DNA of 64,000 bases from contig NC_073302.1 of the NCBI RefSeq assembly GCF_027595985.1, positions 11,304,390 through 11,368,389 of the forward strand. The letters are read 5' to 3'. Both the position numbers and the translations under genes were made by a program. Each line of letters begins with the position of its first letter. Within the stretch, counting starts at the first letter, position 1. This document shows, one piece after another, positions 10,546-64,000 of the stretch. The notes under the pieces were generated by a model, which did no database searches, had not been told where the DNA came from, and saw nothing but the letters and a program-made list of their open reading frames with translations. This DNA is from Sorex araneus. Its lineage: Eukaryota > Chordata > Mammalia > Eulipotyphla > Soricidae.

Positions 10546-11470
10546 AGTGCCGGCCCTGGATGCACACCCTCCGCGGGGGCGCCCCTCCCTGCCCGCTGCG
10601 CCGGCCCTGTCCCCCCCCCCCCCCGGAGGAGCCTTGGGACTCAGCTGTCCCTGTCACAACTGTCCCCCCGCCCCCCCCTGCCGCCTCCAGCCCAGCTGTG
10701 ACTCACGCCTGCTGGGAACAGAGGGGCCAGCAGGGAACGGGGAAGGCGCGGAGCGGGGGTCCCCCTCACGGAGCTCTATTCGGGGTAGGGGCACTGGGTG
10801 GGTGGGAGCCCAAAGGAGGTGGGGGGTGGGACAGATGAGGGGGCCGGGGGAGAGGACGACAGCGGGGGAGAGTGGGCCAGTGTCGACACCGGGCAGGGCA
10901 CGTTCTCCGTGCACCCCTGGGTGGTCTCCCGGCTGCTGTGTGCGGTGGGGAACGCGTGCGTCTCTCGGCTGGGGAAGCTTTCAGCCCCTGGGGGTTTGTT
11001 CAGGGCGGGCTGAGCCCGTGTGGAATGGGGAGCCCCCTCCCTGCCTCTCCCCACCCAGATCCTCTCCAGACTTCCGCTTAGGCCAGGTCATCACCCCGGT
11101 GTTTGGTCATTCTTCGGTTCCTCCTTACGCGCTGTTTCCAGGCTTTGCTCGCTGACCCCGCCCTCGCCCCTCGCCCTCCCACCCCTGCGCCCTCTCTGCG
11201 AGATGCTCGTGTGGGTGGACGGGCCGCTCTGGCCGTGGTTTCCTTTCGACCTGTTGTCCTCGTGAAGATGCCCTCTGTCCCGAACCCTCTGGTGGGGCAC
11301 CATCCTGTCCTTCTGCCCCGTGACTGCATTAGGGTAGGGAAGGGGGCGGTGACCCCAGGCCCCAGTCTTGGCACTGCCCAGTGCGTCCGGCCTGTGCCCG
11401 CTCCCCACGGGCCCCCAGCTTGCAGGTGAGAGATCTCAGCGGGTTAAACAGCCTCTAACGGGGGACGTTC
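10546..11470. other. Intergenic DNA between the LHX6 and MORN5 ends
   Basis: GC-rich sequence with several C or G homopolymers and no recognised repeat or exon. It begins the roughly 2.5 kb between the two convergent transcript ends. Confidence 0.5.
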
Positions 11471-11472
11471 AT

Positions 11473-11625
11473 GGGGTCATGGGGCTGCAGTGGGTCGGGA
11501 GCTTGCCTTGCATGTGGCCGGCCCCGGTTCAATCCCCGGCATCCGGTAGGGCCCCTTGAGCACTGCCGGGAGTAATCTCTGAGCACCGCCACGTGTGGTT
11601 CAAAAACAAAAAACATACAAAACCC
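11473..11625 (+). mobile_element. SINE-A, diverged
   Basis: A GGTTCAATCCC B-box and a CAAAAACAAAAAAC tail. The head is degraded. Confidence 0.75.
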
Positions 11626-11978
11626 CCAAAGGTAAAGAAGGACATTCAATCGAAGATGCAGACTGCACGGGGTTTTCCCTTGACACACGTGCTCCCCCGG
11701 GGGGCTGTAAGGGACAGCCCGTCCCACGCACAGACAACAAAGATCCGGGCCTGTTTGGGGGCCACATCATGCTGAACTTGAGTGCTCTCTGGAGCTCGGT
11801 GCTCAGGGGCCATGGGGGACCGTGTGGTTCCTGGGGATGCAGAGCTGACACGCCGGCCCACACGTGACCCTCTGGCACAAGTCTCGGGCAGACTCCCAGA
11901 CATCCCGCGCCACTCTCCTCCCTTTCAGCCTCCCCAGCCCGTCCATGGTAGAGGCAGTGGAGCTGGGGTTTATACTTT

Positions 11979-12235
11979 CACTGTCACTGTCACTGTCATC
12001 CCGTTGCTCATCGATTTGTTCGAGCGGGCACCAGTAACGTCTCTCGCTGAGAGACTTATTGTTACTGTCTTTGGCATATCCAATACGCCACAGGTAGCTT
12101 GCCAGGCTCTGCCGTGCGGGCTCAATACTCTCGGTAGCTTGCCGGGCTCTCTGAGAGGGGCGGAGGAATCGAACCCGGGTCAGCCGCGTGAAAGGCGAAC
12201 GCCCAACCACTGTGCCATCACTCCACAGCTCCACA
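11979..12235 (-). mobile_element. SINE-B copy 2, with 14-bp target duplication
   Basis: A perfect GGGGTTTATACTTT repeat at 11965-11978 and 12236-12249 sets the exact ends. The sense 3' end next to the target site is repeated ACAGTG, with no A tail. The body and head are as in copy 1. Confidence 0.93.
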
Positions 12236-12335
12236 GGGGTTTATACTTTAGGAGAGTGTTTTTTTGGGTTGGGTTGGGGGTATACTACACGTGCCTGTGC
12301 TTGCGACTGTGTGTGTGTGTATGTGTGTGTGTAGC

Positions 12336-12500
12336 TGTTTTCTTGTCTGGTTTGTGGGCCACACCCAGTGATGTTCAGGGCTTACTCCTGGCTATGCGCT
12401 CAGGATTACTCCTGGCGGTGCTGGGGGGGACCGTGTGTGACACTGGGTCAAGCCTGGCTCAGCCCCACCCCAGGTGAGTGCCCTGTGCTTTCTTTCTGGC
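12336..12500 (-). mobile_element. SINE-A
   Basis: An antisense copy after a GT run (12309-12334). It has a GTGGGCCACACCCAG start and a worn head. Confidence 0.8.
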
Positions 12501-12516
12501 CCTTTTAGTTTGTTTT

Positions 12517-12680
12517 GGGGGTTTATTATTTTGGCCACGCCCAGCAGTGAGGGCCGACTCCTAGCTCGGAAATCACTTCCGGCAGTGCCCAGGGGGACCA
12601 TGTGGGGCGCCGGGGATTGAACCCGGGTCAGCGGTGTCCAAGGCACGTGTCCTCCCCGCTGTGCCATTGCTCCAGGGCTG
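12517..12680 (-). mobile_element. SINE-A
   Basis: An antisense copy from TTTTGGCCACGCCCAG to GCCATTGCTCCAGGGC, with GAACCCGGGTCAGC intact. Confidence 0.85.
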
Positions 12681-13044
12681 GGCTGTGAACCCAGGTGTGT
12701 GGGATGCCAGAGACGCCCTCTCTCGCGCCGTACCGGGGCGGGGGTGGCAGGGTGGCTCCGTGACTCAGTGGCATGAGAAAACCGGGCTTTGTGCTCGCAC
12801 AGCGATGGTTCTGCCTAGGGCCAGGCTCTTCGTCCTGGAGGCCCAGCTTGTCCTCGGGACACTCAACCCTCTGACAAGCTGCTGGGAGGAGCGCAGAGAA
12901 TCCACAAGGCGGCCTGTGGCCCGCACCCCGCGGCTGCCCGTTCGAGGAGCCCCCCTCCTCCGACGGGGCTCAGACTCCGTGCGCCTAGAAATGCCCTTGG
13001 CGAGCGGGGCCCCGGGCTCGTCCCCACCTGCACTCAGGAGGTAC

Positions 13045-13136
13045 ATGGGGCTGAGGGTGCCTTTATTCCCGGGTCGGTCCCGGTGCCACCCCGCGGGCGT
13101 CCCGGGAGGCCGGCAGCCACCGCCGCGCCGCCCGGC
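13045..13136 (-). other. MORN5: MORN5 3' UTR with poly(A) signal
   Basis: The complement of TTTATT at 13062-13067 is AATAAA, 69 bp past the MORN5 stop, so the 3' UTR should be only about 90 nt. The cleavage site is inferred. Confidence 0.75.
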
Positions 13137-43403
<30,267 letters not shown>

Positions 43404-43455
43404 GATCGCTAGGCTCTAGCTCGGCGCCGGAGACGGGCGTCTAGACTGGAGCCGT

Positions 43456-43470
43456 CTCACCATGGCAACC
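43456..43470. promoter_or_regulatory. RFX X-box-like site
   Basis: CTCACCATGGCAACC contains the strong half-site GGCAAC (43464-43469) with a weaker left half, the layout of an X-box. It is about 55 bp upstream of the MORN5 start codon. RFX factors drive ciliary genes. Confidence 0.5.
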
Positions 43471-43568
43471 GAGCGGCCTGGGCGGAGCCTACGCGGAGCC
43501 CCGCCTCCGAACCGCCCGCTGCTTCCGCCTCTGCGCACGCCCCTGGGCCGGCTGCTGAGCACCGGCGC

Positions 43569-43598
43569 GCGCATGCGCGCCCCGGGCCGCGCATGCGC
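43569..43598. promoter_or_regulatory. Two NRF1-type sites, 20 bp apart
   Basis: GCGCATGCGC occurs perfectly at 43569-43578 and 43589-43598. NRF1 is the classic activator of nuclear respiratory-chain genes. The sites lie 100-130 bp upstream of the NDUFA8 start codon. Confidence 0.85.
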
Positions 43599-43697
43599 AG
43601 GGCCCCGCTGTCCCGGTCGGACCGCGCAGAGGGGAGTTCAAGGAGACGGGGGCGCCGCGGCCGTGGGCACCTCCTCGGGGTCGGGCCCGCCGCCACC

Positions 43698-59918
<16,221 letters not shown>

Positions 59919-60122
59919 GGCAGCGCGCGGCCCGCATCGGTCGCACTCCTCGGTCGCACTGGGTCACGCGCCCGCCGGGGCCACCGGCGTGTCCGCGTGC
60001 TCTGATAGAGCGTGTCTTTCCGGGATCACAAACGTTCGCGAGGGAAAAAAAAAGTTAATTTATGTGACTTGGCAGTTCATCTATACCATTTCCTGGCCAT
60101 TAAAAAATTTTAAAGGAAACAG
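59919..60122 (+). other. NDUFA8: NDUFA8 3' UTR with ATTAAA signal
   Basis: CCATTAAAAAA gives the variant poly(A) hexamer ATTAAA at 60099-60104, 180 bp after the stop. The cleavage site near 60120 is inferred. Confidence 0.75.
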
Positions 60123-60363
60123 TTGTATTTTATTATGTTTCATGTGACCTTTTGGCCTCTCAAGATGACTTCCCTTTGCCGCTTCTCCCCGTGGCCCCGC
60201 TTGCTCCCTCCTCCCCCACGCCCCCACCCGGGGTGCAGGAGACTGGCCTCGAGCAGGGGAGCGGAGCGGAGCGAGACGAGAGTCACCCCCCCCCCCCCCG
60301 CCCCGCACGTCTGGGCCACAGTTTGAAGGTCTCGACACTTTTTTCCCGTGCGGGGTCTCAGAC

Positions 60364-60470
60364 CAGGGGCCCGGGGAGACGGTAACAGCAGGGAAGGCGC
60401 TCGCCTTGCATGTGGGCGACCGAGGCTTGGTCCCCCGGCACTCAGAGCGGTCAGCCCTGAGCACTTAGAA
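60364..60470 (+). mobile_element. SINE-A, head part
   Basis: GGGGCCCGGGGAGACGGTAA and 'ctcgccttgcatgtgggcga'. The rest is shortened. Confidence 0.65.
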
Positions 60471-60474
60471 CAAA

Positions 60475-61134
60475 AGCGTCTCAGACTAAACGGTTTCTCC
60501 AGGTCATTCCAGGAAAGCGTCCGGGACAGAAAGCAAAGAGGCGGCGGCCGGCGGCGGGGCCGCGTGACCGGGCTGGGGAGGGGCCCCCCTCTCTGGCCAG
60601 CTCCAAGGGTCCCCTCGAGTGTCTTAAAGGACCCGACTTCCACCACTTCCCCTCGCCGGCCCATCCTCGAGCGCTGTGACCCAGATGTTTTTCCAGATAG
60701 ACGAGGGAGGTGGAGGCGGAGGGCCGGGCCCCAAAGCCAGGAAGCCGGGAGGTCCGAGTGTCAATTCCAGCCTTGGGTGTGTGCCGTAACCTCTGCGGAG
60801 AGGTTGACTCCGAGGACAAACGACGGAGCGTGCTTATCTACCTCCCTCCCCGCAGGTCCAGAGAGCGCTCGGCTGCAAAACACTTTTCTATCTTCTTCCC
60901 CCCGCCCCCCCCCCTCGGCTCGGCTCCTACAATTCCTTTCTTGGTGCTAAGCAGTTTCCCCTGGCGGCTGGGCAGGTCACGTTACACCTTCTGGTTGTGA
61001 CCTCAAAGCACATGTGACCGTGTCCAGTCACCCCCACTCTTGGGATGCAGAGCCCTTCAGAGGACCGTGCCCCACCCTCCCCCAGCACAGACAAGGGTAG
61101 GGGGCTCGTTCCCGAAGACAGTTAATAGGAAAAA
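60475..61134. other. Intergenic DNA after NDUFA8
   Basis: No exon or repeat recognised. Confidence 0.4.
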
Positions 61135-61291
61135 CGGGGGCCAGAGGGGAGGGCGCTTGCCTTGTGCGGGATCAACCCAGATTCGATCGCCGGCACCTCG
61201 GATCATCCCCCGAGCCCCAGCAGGAGTTAGCCCTGAGCACAGAGTCAGGAGTAGACCCCGAGCACTGATGGGTGTGACCCAAGAACAAAAT
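61135..61291 (+). mobile_element. SINE-A, diverged
   Basis: GGGGGCCAGAGGGGAGGGCG start with head loss. B-box GATTCGATCGC. Tail CAAGAACAAAATG. Confidence 0.8.
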
Positions 61292-61477
61292 GAAAAAGCG
61301 TCATGTGATCTGCCCTCTGCCTCAGTGTCCCCCCCTCCCGGGCTCTGCTGGTCTCAGCTCACAGTTGGGAGCGTTTGGGGTAAGCCTGACTCTCTTCTGT
61401 TCTCCAGAAGTGACTTGTCAGCCAGCGTCCCCTCATCGTCCAGTTTGGTGACGAGAAAGAACATGGCCCTGCGTTGG

Positions 61478-61615
61478 GGTGGTGAGGCTGGGGCCGCACC
61501 CCGTGGTGCTCTGTGCTCAGGGGTCGCTCCTGGTGGTCCTACCTGATGCGGCATAGGGCCAGCCATATGTAAAGCAAGTACCTTACCTCCTGAACGCATC
61601 TTTCTCTCTAACTAG
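61478..61615 (-). mobile_element. SINE-A, diverged
   Basis: GGGGCCGCACCCCGTGGTG start, head degraded. Confidence 0.65.
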
Positions 61616-61644
61616 CTCCCTGCATTGTAAAAATAGCCTGAGAC

Positions 61645-61915
61645 ATAGGGCCAGAGCGATGGTACAGCAGGGACGGCGTTTGTCTTGCACACAGCTACCC
61701 AGCTTCAACTCCCGGCATCCCATATGGTCCCCAAGCACTGCCTGGAGTGATTGCTGAGTGCAGAGCCAGGACTGAGCACTGAGCCCTGAGTGCGGAGCCA
61801 GGACTGAGCCCTGAGCTCTAAGCCCTGTGCCCTTAGCCCTGAGTGCAGAGCCAGGAGTGAGCCCAGAGCCAGGACTGAGCCCGGGTGTGGCCCTCAACAC
61901 TCCAAACCAGCCCAA
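61645..61915 (+). mobile_element. SINE-A with an internally expanded body
   Basis: The head and first half are normal. GAGTGCAGAGCCAGGACTGA-type segments are then repeated irregularly about four times from 61757 to 61880. Confidence 0.88.
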
Positions 61916-62319
61916 GAAAGGGACATTGGCGTCTTGGTGGCCGTGTCTGGGCAGCAGACTGGCCTCACACCCCACGCTGCCTCCCAGCTTCCTTGTGCCC
62001 TGCAGAGCCCGAGTCGGGCCTCCTCCAGCTGGCATTTGACCTTCTGCTCACCCCCGTGTCCCACACAGAGGGCCTAGAGTTTAGTTGGGAAACACGGTGA
62101 GGATGGGCGGGCCCCTCGGTCACCCGGGAGTCCCAGTGCACGGCCATGAGCTCCGGTGTCTGCTGAGGCCTCTCCCACCCTTCAGACCTGCTGCCGGCCA
62201 CCTCCCGTGGCCCCTCCCCCCCTGCTCTGCGCACGGCCGGGCACGGCCACCCTGAGACTCCTTGCATAGCTGGAGATGTGAAGCCTTTAGATTTTGGCGG
62301 GGGGGGGGGCAGGGACGGG

Positions 62320-62480
62320 GGGGGGATGGGGGGTGTCACACCCGCCAATGCTCAGGGCTTACTCCAGGCTCTGCACCCAGGGATCACTCCTGGTGGTGCT
62401 CAGCAGACCCGGGATCGAACCCAGGCCGGCCGTATCCAAGGCAAGTGCCCTCCCCGCTGTGCTGTCACCCCAGCCCTGCC
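62320..62480 (-). mobile_element. SINE-A after a G-rich run
   Basis: GGGTGTCACACCCGCC start. It follows a G-rich stretch (62299-62336) with quadruplex potential. Head CTGTCACCCCAGCCC. Confidence 0.88.
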
Positions 62481-62539
62481 CCTTCAATGTTCTACATTCG
62501 ATCCAGGAGATGATTTTGTGCCAGTAGGCAGGAGTGGAC

Positions 62540-62975
62540 CAGGCTTGGATTTAAGCCCCTATTTAAATAATTCCAAAGGGCATCAGGGGGGTTGGGGAGA
62601 TGGGGGGGATTTGGGAGGGGTCAAGATTACCTGGTGGAAAGCAAAGGGTGCTAGGCGGGCCCACTAGGGATGGGAGATACAGGCTGAAAATAGACTTTAG
62701 ACTGAACATGGTGCCTACATAATACCTCTGTAGCAAACCACAGCACCCAAAAAGAGAAAGCGAGCAAATGGGAATGCCCTGCCACAGAGGCAGGGTGGGT
62801 GAAGGGGACAGGGTGGGGGTGGTGGGAGGGATGCTGGGACCATTGGTGGTGGAAAATGGGCACTGGTGGAGGGATGGGCACTCGATCATTGTATGACTGA
62901 AACGTAAGCATGAAAACTTGTAAGTCTACAACTGTATTTCACAGTGATTCACTAATAAAAAATAAATTTAAAAAA
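62540..62975 (+). mobile_element. L1 3' UTR fragment
   Basis: Sense tail with GGGCACTGGTGGAGGGATGG, 'gatcattgtatgactgaaac' and TAATAAAAAATAAATTTAAA. It is the reverse of the motif set at 41084 and 55690. Confidence 0.85.
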
Positions 62976-63000
62976 ATCACCTGGTGGACAAAAGTGAGGC

Positions 63001-63190
63001 TCTTTTTTTTTTTTTTTTTTTTGGTTTTTTTTGGGTCACACCCGGCAATGCACAGGGGTTACTCCTGGCTCATGCACTCAGGAATTACTCCTGGCGGTGC
63101 TCAGGGGACCATATGGGATGCTGGGATTTGAACCCGGGTCAGCCGTGTGCAAGGCAAACTGCCCTACCCGCTGTGCTATCGCTCCAGCCC
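63001..63190 (-). mobile_element. SINE-A, young
   Basis: Antisense with a 22-T start and the 'ctcatgcactcagg' variant also seen at 24640. It ends GCTATCGCTCCAGCCCC. Confidence 0.95.
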
Positions 63191-63341
63191 CATCAGCAAG
63201 GCTCTTGACCACCTATACTCTCTAGGAGTTGCCTGGGGTTGCCAAAGCAAGGGTTCTGACTCCATAGAGTGGAGCAGAACCTGAATTCCTCCAGTGCCAG
63301 CACCGCTGGCCCGTGGGGCACACATGTGGGCAGGGAGGGAA

Positions 63342-63396
63342 TAACACACACACACACACACACACACATACACACACACACACACACGCACGCACA
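63342..63396. repeat. CA microsatellite
   Basis: CA run with one TA and several GC steps. Confidence 0.95.
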
Positions 63397-64000
63397 CCGT
63401 CTTTGAGCACAGGCTCCATGGCTAATCGGCCGGCCTGCACAGGGCAGGGCTCCAGGTTCACGACTGCAAAGTCCATTCTCGAATGTTTGAACTTTGGCCC
63501 AAGTTGGACGACAGCTCTGCCCCCCCCACCCCACCCCCGCACCCCCTTTGAATTCCTTGAACAAAGAAAATGATTTCTGGCCTTTCCTGTCTTCCTTACG
63601 GGCTCTGCACCGCTTCAGAGCCTTCTAGGACCGGGGCCCAAGCCAGGCCCGGGTTCCTGCCCCGACCTCACTCCTGGGACTAGGCGAAAGGTCACCGGGG
63701 AGGTTCCCCACGCGGGACTCCGGGCCGCCCAGACCTTCCTGCTGACCAAAGGGAGGCCGCGTCCTTAGCACCCTGCCGAGGAAGCGTCTCCTTGCCCGCC
63801 CCGTCCCCCTGCCACTCGGGTTCCTGCCTTCCTATCTGACCTCAGGCGTCCACATCCTCCTGGGTCAGAACGGGGAGATGCCCCCAGGCTCCTTCCGCCC
63901 AGCCCCTCTCCAAGCCCCTGTGAGATCAGCCTCTAATCTCTCCCTGCTTGACTTCCCCTTTTATCTGCCTGTCACTCTTCTCTTTTCAGGGACAGAGAGC
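63397..64000. other. Intergenic DNA at the right edge
   Basis: GC-rich, SINE-free. No exon recognised. Confidence 0.4.

Noticed and set aside
11757-11880. Possible further SINE-A
   Set aside because: Only scattered matches (GGGCCATGGGGGACCG). Not enough to call.

Overview
This is a window of ordinary mammalian nuclear chromosome. About 80 copies of one tRNA-derived SINE (called SINE-A here) are spread over both strands, with a Pol III A-box-like TAGCACAGCGG and a B-box GGTTCGATTCC. I associate this SINE with shrews (the SOR family of Soricidae), and a Sorex-like or other soricid genome is the best guess. The species call rests on memory and was not tested by a search. L1 3' ends, MIR relics and long microsatellites fit the same picture. 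There are no bacterial genes, CRISPR arrays or operons.

Three protein-coding genes are present, in the order and orientation of human 9q33.2 (inverted). (1) LHX6, + strand: only its last two coding exons (3852-3955 and 8267-8287) and its 3' UTR, which ends near 10545. The LIM domains and homeodomain lie off the left edge. (2) MORN5, - strand: all five coding exons between 43403 and 13137, with a 22.7 kb intron 4. (3) NDUFA8, + strand: all four coding exons between 43698 and 59918. LHX6 and MORN5 converge tail to tail, with about 2.5 kb between their poly(A) signals. MORN5 and NDUFA8 diverge from one CpG-rich promoter with 294 bp between start codons. It carries two perfect NRF1-type sites, suited to a respiratory-chain gene, and an RFX X-box-like half-site, suited to a ciliary or sperm gene.

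Layout: 1-8.3 kb, LHX6 3' introns with a 19-bp minisatellite at 7.2-7.7 kb; 8.3-10.5 kb, LHX6 3' UTR; 13-36 kb, MORN5 intron 4, dense in SINEs, with a 0.6 kb CTTT/CCTT tract, two 0.6 kb purine tracts and two SINE-poor AT-rich blocks (16.9-17.5 and 28.1-28.9 kb) that look like conserved regulatory DNA; 36-43 kb, the other MORN5 exons, a 376-bp solo LTR with perfect 6-bp target duplications, and L1 and MIR relics; 43.3-44.3 kb, bidirectional promoter; 44-60 kb, NDUFA8 and its introns; 60-64 kb, intergenic DNA with SINEs and an L1 tail.

I found no unknown biological system. The points most worth checking are a second SINE family (SINE-B) with the same tRNA-like head, a different body and a short-repeat tail in place of poly(A); a 21-nt templated patch between neighbouring SINEs; a doubly hit SINE target with three target-site copies; the mixed NRF1/X-box promoter; the two candidate enhancers; and a MORN5 C-terminal extension.
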